From: a virus
DNA: 37,932 nucleotides
IMG/VR virus record: IMGVR_UViG_3300035670_000627
Coordinates: 1 to 37,932 of that record
Reading direction: 5' to 3' (one strand)
A program made the position numbers and the translations under genes. The notes under the pieces are model-generated. The model saw only the letters and a list, made by a program, of their open reading frames with translations. It did not search any database and was not told the origin of the DNA. Of the stretch, positions 7,465 through 16,600 are shown in pieces; position 1 is the first letter of the stretch, and each line of letters opens with the position of its first letter.

Positions 7465-8664
7465 TTAATAAATATTAAGTACTTTTTCTAGAGATTTTAT
7501 CACCATCTCTGGAGTGATTGATTTAGTACATTCAAAATGTCTTGGTGTATCTTTATGCTCGGGGCACCATTCCCAATCTCCTGGGTTGAGCCATTCACGG
7601 TTAAAACATCCTGAACAAAGTCCTGTCGGAGTATAAATACGTTCACAGTCTTCAAACTCACTATATGGTTCTGAAAATCCTGAAATGAGAATTGTTTTTT
7701 GTCCAACAGCCCATGATACCCAACTTAATCCGCTACCTACACCTATAAAAGCTTCAGCGTGAGATATATCACTCATTCGATCTTCTAAAGGTAATTTACC
7801 AGTTTTATTAATAACATTTTTAAGTGTACCACCTAGTTTTGAATCATGCCATCCGTCTCCTAATGGTTCACTTGTTATCATAAGGGTTTTATATCCTTTT
7901 TCTTTTAACCAATCAATAACACGTTGCCATCCACCTGGGTAATTCCAATATTTGGCATGAGCTGAAGCGTGAGGGGCTATTACAACATATTTTTCTTTTA
8001 CAGGACGAGTTTTTTTATTAAAGAATACTTTAGGTTTAGTTTCAATATATTCTAATCCTAAAATATCAGATGAGGCTTTACCTAAAGGAATATTTTTAAA
8101 TTCAGTAACATTCCTATCTAGATTAACTTTATGATTTTCATCATAAAACCACCCAACATTATACATAGCATATAAATCATTTACTTGGGTTCCAGGTTTT
8201 ACAAATTTAATTTCTGGGTAAGTTTTAATAAACCACTCATTATGAAATGTAGAGGCTACCATTTCACAATTATACTTTTTCCTAAATTCATCTATAAAAG
8301 GAAACCAAGCTAAAGTATCACCTACAGCTGTAGAGTCCATATGAATATAAACTTTTTTACCTACAACATCATACTTATGCTCAAAAACTAAATCATTAGT
8401 TTCTAAATCAAACACTTGAATTAACCAATCTGTAAAATACTGGCGATTGGTTCTAGTCCACATATTATTTGAAATGATGGATTCATGAACTATTTCATTT
8501 GTTTTTTGGTCTGTAAATAAAACTTTATATTGTCTTTCTTCAGGACCTAATACTTCTAAAAAAGCACCTTCAACAAAATGGAACATAAATCTATTTTGTG
8601 GTTCCTGAAAGGGTAAATATAATGGTTTTACATTATCATATATTTTTTTCAAAACTTTTTTCAT
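7465..8664 (-). CDS. Protein O-heptosyltransferase, Aah/TibC (BAHT) family
   Basis: This 399-residue enzyme is in the GT9-like bacterial autotransporter heptosyltransferase family. In bacteria these transfer ADP-heptose to serines on the strand-loop-strand repeats of adhesins. The whole length fits: an N-terminal beta domain (about 15-100), AVGDTLAWFPF (113-123), KYWNYPGGW (238-246), GVGSGLSWVSWA (308-319), ISGFSEP (327-333), then the family's metal finger with cysteines 350, 353, 367 and 379 and the closing FECTKSITPEMV. It overlaps the upstream GT4 gene by 4 nt (ATGA) and ends the operon. A giant Ser-rich fibre lies upstream, a plausible acceptor. The actual sugar donor cannot be read from the sequence. 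LPS modification is the main alternative. Confidence 0.88.
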   Translation of the reverse strand: MKKVLKKIYDNVKPLYLPFQEPQNRFMFHFVEGAFLEVLGPEERQYKVLFTDQKTNEIVHESIISNNMWTRTNRQYFTDWLIQVFDLETNDLVFEHKYDVVGKKVYIHMDSTAVGDTLAWFPFIDEFRKKYNCEMVASTFHNEWFIKTYPEIKFVKPGTQVNDLYAMYNVGWFYDENHKVNLDRNVTEFKNIPLGKASSDILGLEYIETKPKVFFNKKTRPVKEKYVVIAPHASAHAKYWNYPGGWQRVIDWLKEKGYKTLMITSEPLGDGWHDSKLGGTLKNVINKTGKLPLEDRMSDISHAEAFIGVGSGLSWVSWAVGQKTILISGFSEPYSEFEDCERIYTPTGLCSGCFNREWLNPGDWEWCPEHKDTPRHFECTKSITPEMVIKSLEKVLNIY

Positions 8665-9608
8665 ATTATTTCTTGATAAAGTTTAACTAATTCAATAGCA
8701 CGATTATACCAATCTAATTCTTTAGCTGTTTCTAAAGCCATTTCTCTATAAAGTTTATAATCCTTTATAATACTTTGTAATCCAGTATTCATCTCAAATA
8801 TATCTCGAGGTGCTCTCCAAGCACCATGAAATACAGTATTATACTCCCAGTCAGCGATTATAGGTAAACCAGCAGCAGCTGCTTCAACCATTGTTAAATT
8901 AGGATGACCTGCTTCTAACATTGTAGGGTGAATAAAAATATCATGTTGGTGATATAATTTTAATAATTCACTATTAGGAGTATCATAAACAATTTTTAAC
9001 TTAGAATAAGTTAATGTCCAAGGATTTTCATTAAAGAAATGTCTATTATTATAAGGACCGGCTACTGTAATTTCTAAATTATTTAAGGCTGCTAATCCAA
9101 TACCATAACTAAATCCTTTTCTATCAAATCCTGAATTGCCTGCTAGTCCATTATTGGCTAACATTAATAGTTTAGGCTGTTTAGGGGTTGGTTTATCTAT
9201 AGGATAAAATTCCTGATTATTAACTCCATGAGCAAAATATTGTACTTTAGGATGATCAAAATAGTCTACTAAGTATCTTGCTGGGACTAATGATAGAATA
9301 GATCCTTCTATAGCTTTAAGATTTTGTTTGTATACATGGCTATCTTTACCATGATGATAAGCATGATGGTCATGAAGTTGAAATACATAAGGTATTCCTC
9401 TTTCTTGAAGCATTAAAGCTAAATTACCAACATGACAGTGAATAATGTCAAAATCATTAGGGTTAATTTCAGTTGCAAATTTGATTTCTGACTCATGTCC
9501 TTGTTTAAGAAAATTTTGATGATATTCCCATACGATTTTTTCAATCGCACCCCAATCTTTAGGTGGAACGTCTATTCCACAGGCAGGATGTACTTGGCAA
9601 ATTCTCAT
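8661..9608 (-). CDS. GT4-family glycosyltransferase
   Basis: This 315-residue GT-B enzyme is probably retaining. The N-terminal Rossmann half starts MRICQVHPACGIDVPPKDWG, where GT4 proteins have a glycine-rich acceptor loop, and includes FDIIHCHVGN (53-62). The C-terminal donor half has DRKGF (162-166), ITVAGP (180-185) and the acidic pair E232 and E242 in LEAGHPNLTMVEAAAAGLPI. The two glutamates are two residues further apart than the classic E-x7-E. It overlaps genes on both sides by 4 nt, so translation is coupled within the four-gene operon. It likely adds a sugar to the glycan built by this module. Donor and acceptor are unknown. Confidence 0.82.
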   Translation of the reverse strand: MRICQVHPACGIDVPPKDWGAIEKIVWEYHQNFLKQGHESEIKFATEINPNDFDIIHCHVGNLALMLQERGIPYVFQLHDHHAYHHGKDSHVYKQNLKAIEGSILSLVPARYLVDYFDHPKVQYFAHGVNNQEFYPIDKPTPKQPKLLMLANNGLAGNSGFDRKGFSYGIGLAALNNLEITVAGPYNNRHFFNENPWTLTYSKLKIVYDTPNSELLKLYHQHDIFIHPTMLEAGHPNLTMVEAAAAGLPIIADWEYNTVFHGAWRAPRDIFEMNTGLQSIIKDYKLYREMALETAKELDWYNRAIELVKLYQEII

Positions 9609-10195
9609 AGATTTTTTTTAGCGTATATCATCCCTAGATTAGTGTTTTTATGGATGTGTTCAAAATTTATATTATATCCGTTTTGACTAAGTTTTTCTAA
9701 TATTTGAAGAATTTGATATCCATTATTATAAATGTCATGTACTTCTATAGCATACTGTTTAACTCGGGTTAAGATATCATCAGGCATGTTCAATAACAAG
9801 GGGTATTCCCAAAACTCAATATCAATTTTAGCAAAATCAACTGTGTCTAAATTAAACATACTGAATATAGTTTGGAAATTGAAGTGTTCAAATTCAAACC
9901 TATCACTGATATAACCTTTGATTAAGGAGGCATTTGAGTAATTTTGTAGATTTAATTTTAAAAGTTCAAATATAGATGGATCACATTCAAAAGAATAAAC
10001 ATGTTGTGCTCCTTTATCCAAAGCAAACTTACTAAATATACCTACATTAGCACCACAATCTAAAACTATATCTCCTTCCTTAATATCAAGACCATATCTA
10101 GTATACTCTTGATCTTCCCAAATTTCTTTTTTAAGACCTAATATCCAGTTAGGATCTTGATCTTCAAAGTAATAAAAATCATCAACTAAAATCAT
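9605..10195 (-). CDS. FkbM-family SAM-dependent methyltransferase
   Basis: This is a 196-residue Rossmann-fold methyltransferase. SAM motif I is VLDCGANVGIFSKFA (44-58), the acidic residue binding the ribose hydroxyls is E70 in YSFECDP, and the later segment VDFAKIDIEFWEYPLL matches the FkbM pattern of a strand followed by an acidic residue and E-x-x-E/W. Members O-methylate sugars in glycans, glycolipids and antibiotics. Located between two glycosyltransferase genes with 4-nt overlaps on each side, it most likely methylates a sugar in the chain they make. A DNA-methylating role is unlikely, as there is no DPPY-type motif. Confidence 0.82.
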   Translation of the reverse strand: MILVDDFYYFEDQDPNWILGLKKEIWEDQEYTRYGLDIKEGDIVLDCGANVGIFSKFALDKGAQHVYSFECDPSIFELLKLNLQNYSNASLIKGYISDRFEFEHFNFQTIFSMFNLDTVDFAKIDIEFWEYPLLLNMPDDILTRVKQYAIEVHDIYNNGYQILQILEKLSQNGYNINFEHIHKNTNLGMIYAKKNL

Positions 10196-12834
10196 TCTGA
10201 GGCATATATTAAGGGGCTATTCTCATCTGTACCTTTAAATTCTTGTTCTACAATTGAGAATCCTGGAAGGTGTTTAGTATAGATTTTTTCAGCTGTTCCT
10301 ATTCTAAGTTTAGCTACATTACAAACCCATAAATCAAAAGCATCCCAAGGAGTAGTTTCAAGTAAATAAGCTACATCAGCTACTTTATTAGAATTTATTA
10401 GATAGGATTGAGCTGGGACAAATGGGGTAACATCAGTATAAATGTCTTCTATTTTAGGACCACTTAAATTTCTGTTTTGCCATGGATTTCCAAAACCTAT
10501 AACATCCATATCAGTTTCTTGAGCTATACGACTGAAACGTACTAATGACTTGTATAATTCGGTATAATCACTGTCTATAATAACGTCACCTTCAAAGATC
10601 AGGACATAGTCATACTCTGAATTGTCTGCGGCTAAAATGGCATTTTTATGAGCTAAATAACATCCATAATGACCTGGGGCTAGTTTATAGTATCCTGGTT
10701 TGTCTTGAACCTCAGTTGGTCGAGCACAATTTTCTGATGGAGGAGTTTCGGTCCAGATTTTATTTATTCGCTGTTCATATTTGATTCCTGTTTGTTCACA
10801 AAAATCTTTTATGTTTTCTACAGAACGAATTTCTTTAGGATTGTTTTCAGGATCAGTTACTAGGTGCATTAATTTTATTGACTTTAAATTAGTCAATTCT
10901 AATGAACCATTTCCCTCTAAATTATTAGTTGGTAATGTTTTTACCTCTAAAAGTTTTTGACTAACCAAGTCATAAATCTCAAATTTAATTTTTAAACCTG
11001 GATTGTTAGAGATGAGTTTATACCAGTCTAGTTTAGTAGTTACTTCTATAGAGTCAATAAGCTCTGTGGTATTGTCTTGGATAGTGTAAACTTTAATTAG
11101 TTTAGTTTCTTTACTATTAGAAATCCTGATATAGGGAGCTATAGTATTATTCTTATTAGTAGGAAGAACTGTATAATATTCTACTCTAGAATAATCAGCA
11201 TGGTAAAATGTATCTTCTATCTTTTTTTCAAAAATGTCTTGATCTTCATAGTAAATTTCTTTTACATCTTTAAAAGCATGGTACCATAAATTTTCTAGAC
11301 CATTTGATTCACTACCCCACAGTTGTTGTAACTTATCATATTCTAAGGCATTGTCTATTTGAGGTATAGTCTCTAAGAATGCTTTAGTTCTAACTCCCAT
11401 AAAGAAAGTATAGATAGTATCTCCTTCAGCTGCTTTATATTTACCTACAAAAGCATTTTTAAGATACATCCAGATAGAAATTTGATCTAGATAATCATTA
11501 TCTTTTAAGATATAATCATAGTTAAGTAGGTAAGCTACCTCATAACCTAAATTATCAGCTAAAGCAACTCCATTACGATAATTTGTATAGACTGTAGGAC
11601 CATGATAAATGTCATTGTCATTACCTCTTAAGTTAACATGTACTTTATATTCTGGGTATTGAGCCCAGAAGTTACTATAGTAAGTATGTTTAGTTAAAAT
11701 ATTATTTTTATCTACTACAACATAATCAGCTAAATCTACTAATTCCTCAGGTATAGGAATATGTGAGGTTAACATTACAATTTTACCTTCCTTTTTCAAA
11801 GCCTCAACACACTGTTTAGTTGTTTGAGTAATTGAATCATTTATAGGGTAAGTAGAAACTATAAAAATTTCTTTAATAGGGAGGTCATTAAGATGTGCTT
11901 TGATAAGATCACAATTTGATTTAAAATCAGTAAAATTTAAATAATTTATATTATCAAATTGATCCCAGTAATTTAAGTAAACTGGAAGGTTATAAATTAG
12001 AGTAGGTAGTTTCCATGAGGTAGCTTCTCTAATTACTAAAGGCATTGTCTCTTTATCTGTATTTGTTCCTCTAGAGGTAAACAAAAACAAATCCATTGCT
12101 TTATAGAAGTTATCTACATCTTTTCTTTCACCCCAAATATAAACATTTGAAGGCTTATTTTCCATTAATGGTTGCCAATAATGTTGAAAATTACCTGCTT
12201 GATTACCTACACAATGAAATTCATATTGAGGTAAAGCTTTAGCATATTCAAAAAATTCAGCCTGGTTTTTACGAGGTGTAAACAAACCAACATGTAAAAT
12301 ATGTTTTTTAGAAGGGTCTAATCCTAGTTCTTTTAGAGCCTCATTTCTATCAGGTCTTTCTTTATATTCAATAGGATAATAAACTATATCTTTAGGGATA
12401 AAGTTATCATATTGCTGGTTATGCCACTCTGAGATGAAGGCATAATGATCTGGGAAGAATTGTTTTTGGTCTGGGGTAAATGAGCTATCATGAGAAGTTT
12501 CGACTATAGAGTAAGTTCTATCTTGACTGTATAATTGTTTGGCAATAAATGAATCCATAAAGAATTCAGGGAATTCTTCTAAATGAATAATATCAGGAGA
12601 TATATTTTTTATTATATCAAAGATTTCACTTTTATTTTCCCCTAACTCATAAAATTTATCTTGTAATAGTTCTATAAGTTGATCTCTTTGTACTATAAAA
12701 ACTCCCCCACTATGATTAGACCATTCAATTAAATGAATATCATACTCATTAATAAGTAGTTGAATTTTTTTAAGTAGATATTGAGGTAACCCACCAGTTG
12801 ATAGGTGGGGAGTTATATATAATAACTTTTTCAT
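10192..12834 (-). CDS. Three-domain glycosyltransferase (GT4 + GT-A-like + GT25-like)
   Basis: This is an 880-residue fusion. Residues 1-320 form a GT4 domain: STGG (12-15), HVGLFTPRKNQ (181-191), GERKDV (235-240) and an E-x7-E pair at E262/E270. Residues about 322-545 begin with IFIVSTYPINDS and look like a second nucleotide-sugar domain of the kind seen in large-virus and phage glycosyltransferases; I cannot name its family. Residues about 546-640 are beta-rich. Residues about 650-870 resemble GT25 (LPS-type galactosyltransferases): GHYGCYLAHK (721-730), IFEGD (746-750) in place of the usual EDD, AQSYLIN and PWDAFDLWV. It heads the glycosylation operon and overlaps the FkbM gene by 4 nt. 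One polypeptide could add two or three sugars in order. Confidence 0.8.
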   Translation of the reverse strand: MKKLLYITPHLSTGGLPQYLLKKIQLLINEYDIHLIEWSNHSGGVFIVQRDQLIELLQDKFYELGENKSEIFDIIKNISPDIIHLEEFPEFFMDSFIAKQLYSQDRTYSIVETSHDSSFTPDQKQFFPDHYAFISEWHNQQYDNFIPKDIVYYPIEYKERPDRNEALKELGLDPSKKHILHVGLFTPRKNQAEFFEYAKALPQYEFHCVGNQAGNFQHYWQPLMENKPSNVYIWGERKDVDNFYKAMDLFLFTSRGTNTDKETMPLVIREATSWKLPTLIYNLPVYLNYWDQFDNINYLNFTDFKSNCDLIKAHLNDLPIKEIFIVSTYPINDSITQTTKQCVEALKKEGKIVMLTSHIPIPEELVDLADYVVVDKNNILTKHTYYSNFWAQYPEYKVHVNLRGNDNDIYHGPTVYTNYRNGVALADNLGYEVAYLLNYDYILKDNDYLDQISIWMYLKNAFVGKYKAAEGDTIYTFFMGVRTKAFLETIPQIDNALEYDKLQQLWGSESNGLENLWYHAFKDVKEIYYEDQDIFEKKIEDTFYHADYSRVEYYTVLPTNKNNTIAPYIRISNSKETKLIKVYTIQDNTTELIDSIEVTTKLDWYKLISNNPGLKIKFEIYDLVSQKLLEVKTLPTNNLEGNGSLELTNLKSIKLMHLVTDPENNPKEIRSVENIKDFCEQTGIKYEQRINKIWTETPPSENCARPTEVQDKPGYYKLAPGHYGCYLAHKNAILAADNSEYDYVLIFEGDVIIDSDYTELYKSLVRFSRIAQETDMDVIGFGNPWQNRNLSGPKIEDIYTDVTPFVPAQSYLINSNKVADVAYLLETTPWDAFDLWVCNVAKLRIGTAEKIYTKHLPGFSIVEQEFKGTDENSPLIYASE

Positions 12835-12848
12835 TAATAACTAATTTA

Positions 12849-13097
12849 TTATTCTATGACTATCTCTCCTGTGTCTAGATTAATTTTACCTGAACCATAT
12901 TTGTCAGTTAGTTCTTTTGCAACTGTGGTTTCTTCAATTAATAATTCATCATAAAATTCTTTAGCTTTATTTTCTCTTTCTTTAAGATTAAATTTAACTA
13001 ATTCTATTTGACCTAATTCATTAATTAAGACCTCTTTTTTTTGTTGAAGAGTAGTTATTTGGGTAATTTCTTCTTCAGTTAATTTTTTAGTTTCCAT
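12849..13097 (-). CDS. Small coiled-coil protein (82 aa)
   Basis: This is an 82-residue, highly charged protein. Residues about 5-60 form a predicted coiled coil (EEITQITTLQQKKEVLINEL...), followed by a conserved-looking tail KYGSGKINLDTGEIVIE. Proteins of this form are common next to structural genes in marine T4-type phages, where they stay uncharacterised. It has no signal or membrane segment. It ends 14 nt before the three-domain glycosyltransferase start and may be co-transcribed with it. The function is unknown. Confidence 0.7.
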   Translation of the reverse strand: METKKLTEEEITQITTLQQKKEVLINELGQIELVKFNLKERENKAKEFYDELLIEETTVAKELTDKYGSGKINLDTGEIVIE

Positions 13098-13156
13098 ATA
13101 ACTGTTTTATAATAGATTGTTTAATAATATAATAACTCTTTTTTAATAGTCCAAGT

Positions 13157-13531
13157 CTACATTTCTATATTCCATGAAGAAGAAGGTAAGCCAAAAAGAG
13201 GAGTTAGGTTAAGTTTAATATACTCAAGAACTGTCTCAATTGTATTATCATAAGAACTAGTAGTCATAAAAGATGACTTTTGTGAGTCATAAAAATTATC
13301 CCAAGTTGTAGAGTTAAGAACAAAACTTATTCTATCTATATATTGTTGTTCACTTGTTCCATATTCAACCCAAACAATACTACTTACAGATACAGTGTGA
13401 GCTTCTTCTTCTGGGGAAGTAGGAGCATTATCATTAAATGATGTGACTTGAGGAGTAATGGTTAAAATAGAAGATGCTTGTGTTTGAGCATTATACACAA
13501 CAGCTTGATTTGATACAAGTTTATGAGACAT
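13157..13531 (-). CDS. Hypothetical protein (124 aa) in fibre module
   Basis: This 124-residue protein has a Ser/Thr-rich N-terminal part followed by an acidic patch (TSPEEEAHTVSVSSIVWVEYG) and a mixed alpha/beta C-terminus with several aromatic residues (FYDSQKSSFMTTSSYDN, LTPLFGLPSSSW). I do not recognise the family. It lies two genes downstream of the giant fibre and has its own full TATTTAT element 14 nt before the start. A fibre accessory, cap or assembly role is possible by position only. Confidence 0.65.
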   Translation of the reverse strand: MSHKLVSNQAVVYNAQTQASSILTITPQVTSFNDNAPTSPEEEAHTVSVSSIVWVEYGTSEQQYIDRISFVLNSTTWDNFYDSQKSSFMTTSSYDNTIETVLEYIKLNLTPLFGLPSSSWNIEM

Positions 13532-13533
13532 AT

Positions 13534-13692
13534 TTATTTTTTATTATAAATATTAAAACGTTTTTTTACTTCCTCATTACTTAGAACTTCTCCTTTAGAA
13601 ATTATTTCTTGAAATTCTTCTAAGGTTATCTCATAAATAGTGCCACCACTATCTTCTATTTGTTTTTTTAATTTAGGAGTTAAAGGGATCAT
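13534..13692 (-). CDS. Very small protein (52 aa) overlapping fibre stop
   Basis: An ATG at 13692 overlaps the fibre stop as ATGA (4 nt), and the frame runs 52 codons to TAA at 13534, 2 nt before the next start. The protein begins MIPLTPKLKKQIEDSGG and ends KKRFNIYNKK; it is Lys/Glu-rich and probably helical in its second half. Overlap-coupled start, codon use like the neighbours, and a frame filling the whole gap make it likely to be real. The last codons coincide with the TATTTAT element of the next gene. Its function is unknown; it may be a fibre-coupled regulator or chaperone. Confidence 0.65.
   Translation of the reverse strand: MIPLTPKLKKQIEDSGGTIYEITLEEFQEIISKGEVLSNEEVKKRFNIYNKK
13546..13552 (-). 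promoter_or_regulatory. TATTTAT leader element, 13531 gene
   Basis: The coding strand reads TTTTAATATTTATAATAAAA, with a 14-nt spacer to the ATG at 13531. It is embedded in the last codons (Phe-Asn-Ile-Tyr-Asn) of the 52-aa frame. Confidence 0.6.
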
Positions 13693-16600
13693 GTTTGATA
13701 CATTGGAATTGCAAATACAGCGTTATTAACTCTAACAGCTAACCATTTATCAGGAGTACCTAATACATCATTATCTTCTATATTACTATAAATACTATTA
13801 ACTAAATATTCACCAGTAGGAATATAAGCATTTCCAAAGGATGAAGTATGGAATAATTCTATACCTGTATATCCTATATTACCTACTGATAGATAGTTTG
13901 AAGAGCTAACAAATAAAGCATTACGGTTAGTACTACCTGTATCATTTAAACGGTATGAGAAGTTTGGATCATTAGGTCCACGTAAAGAGATTGAACCTGA
14001 GAATACCATAAATTTATGGTTGTGGAAAGTCGGATGAGCTCCTAAACCAACTGTTACAGCTCCTGACCGAGAAACAAAGAGTATATTATTAACTGTAGCA
14101 CTATCAATTTGAAGGGCTATTTGTTCACTAGTGTTTATATGAAATGCACCTGTTGGATTTACCTTAGTAATACCTACTCTAGAACCTGTTAATGCTAATG
14201 TAGAACCACCTGTGCCTCCATTCATATTGAATAGGATTCTTTGTGTGGATGCTTCTACTCTATAAATAAAGTCTCTAGCTGCAGCATCAGTTGAGAATGA
14301 ACCTGCTGTTGTTGCAAAAGCTGGTGAATATCCTCTTGTAGTTCCAGATTCAAGTATAGTAAAGGCTGGGTTGTTTGCACCATTTAATCCTATACCATCA
14401 GTTGAACCTGGTGAGGTTACCATAAATTCTTTAAGTGGATTGTTATTACCAACACCTACTCTACCACTACCACTTACAAAGAAAGCTGTTGAGTCAGCTG
14501 GTGATCCTACTTGAAATAAAGGAGCAGCACTTGCACCTGAAACATGAAGTAAAGCTGAAGGTTGGGCTGAAGCTGTAGTAAATGCCCCTGGGCTTATACC
14601 TACTTCATTATTAGTTAAATCATAGTAAACTAAGTTAGTACTTTGAATAGTATTAGAAGATGAAGCATAAACTGCAAAACGTGGGAATACTCCAAATACG
14701 TTACCACTAATACCTGCTGATGCAAATAAACCACTAACACCTGAAGAACCAGATGAACCTGAGGAACCACTTCTTCCTGCTGTTCCTGATGAACCAGATG
14801 AACCTGAGGAACCATTTGACCTACTTATACCACTAATTCCTGAAGAGCCAGATGATCCACTTCTTCCTGAAGAACCATTAGTTCCTGAAGAACCTGATGA
14901 TCGACCTGAGGTGCCTGAAGTACCTGAGTTACCAGATGAACCTGAAGAGGCTGAAGATCCACTTCTACCTGATGAACCGTTTGTACCAGAGGATCCAGAT
15001 GACCGACCTGAGGAACCAGATGAACCACTCCGACCTGAAGTACCAGATGAACCTGATGAGCCACTTCTACCAGAGGAACCGTTTGTTCCTGACGAACCTG
15101 ATGACCGACCTGAGGTACCTGAGGTACCAGAGTTACCAGATGAACCTGAAGAGGCTGAAGATCCGCTTCTACCAGAAGATCCGTTTGTACCAGATGAACC
15201 TGATGACCGGCCTGAGGTACCACTTGTTCCTGAATTACCAGATGAACCTGAAGAGGCACTTGAACCACTTCTACCTGATGAACCGTTTGTTCCTGAAGAA
15301 CCAGATGACCGACCTGAGGTACCTGAGGTGCCTGAGTTACCTGAAGAACCAGATGAACCACTTCTACCAGAGGAACCGTTTGTTCCTGACGAACCTGATG
15401 ACCGACCCGAGGTACCTGAGGTGCCTGAAACACCTGAAGAACCGCTAGATGCTGAAGAACCACTTCTACCTGAAGATCCATTTGTACCAGATGAACCTGA
15501 TGATCTGCCTGAGGTACCTGATGAGCCACTCCGGCCTGAAGTACCAGAAGAACCAGATGAACCAGATGAACCAGATGAGGCTGCTCTACCTGATACTCCA
15601 TCTATGCCTGTTGTACCGCTAGAACCAGAAGTTCCTGAGGTAGCAGATGAAGCTGAAGAACCACTTCGACCATTCACACCTGAAGAACCTGTTGAACCTG
15701 AGGATGCTGATGAACCACTTCTACCAGAAGCACCTGATGAACCTGTAGAACCTGATGAGGAAGAAGAACCACTACGGCCTGATAGACCTGTTGAACCTGA
15801 TGAACCTGATGAGCCTGAAGATCCTTTACTACCTGAAGAACCTGATGAACCTGAAGTAGCATTAGAACCTGAAACTCCATTAACACCATCTATACCTGAA
15901 GAACCTGATGTTCCAGATGAACCTGAAGTACCTGATAAGGCTGAGGAACCGCTCCGACCATTTGCTCCTGAAGAACCTGATGAACCTGATGAAGCTGATG
16001 AGCCACTACGGCCTGATATACCAGATGAACCTGAAGAAGCTGATGAAGCACTTGAGCCACTTCTACCTGAAGCACCTGATGAACCTGAAGAGGCGCTTGA
16101 AGCTGATGAACCACTACGACCTGATAAACCTGAAGAGCCTGAAGTTCCTGATGAACCTGAAGAGGCTGATCTTCCTGATACTCCATCTATGCCTGTTGTA
16201 CCGCTAGAACCAGAAGTTCCTGAGGTAGCAGATAAGGCTGAGGAACCGCTCCGACCATTTGCTCCTGAAGAACCTGATGAACCTGATGAAGCTGATGAGC
16301 CACTACGGCCTGATATACCAGATGAACCTGAAGAAGAACTTGAAGCTGAGGAACCACTTCTTCCAGAGGCACCAGAAGAACCAGATGAGCCTGAGGAACC
16401 TGATGACCGACCTGATGTACCTGAGGTGCCTGAGTTACCAGATGAGCCACTAGAACCAGATGATCCACTTCTACCAGAAGATCCATTAGTTCCTGAAGAG
16501 CCTGATGACTTGCCTGAGGAACCTGATGAGCCACTCCGGCCTGAAGAGCCAGAGGAACCAGATGATCCACTTCTTCCTGAAGAACCATTTGTTCCTGAGG

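Noticed and set aside
7465-12834. DNA-modifying glucosyltransferases like T4 alpha- or beta-gt
   Set aside because: None of the four proteins resembles T4 gt enzymes. The heptosyltransferase match, FkbM methyltransferase and GT25-like domain point to protein or glycan acceptors. No hydroxymethylpyrimidine synthesis gene is visible in the window.
13781-13800. ATAAATA-type matches inside genes, such as within the fibre tip region and near 30189
   Set aside because: They lie inside coding sequence, far from starts, and are expected by chance in AT-rich DNA.
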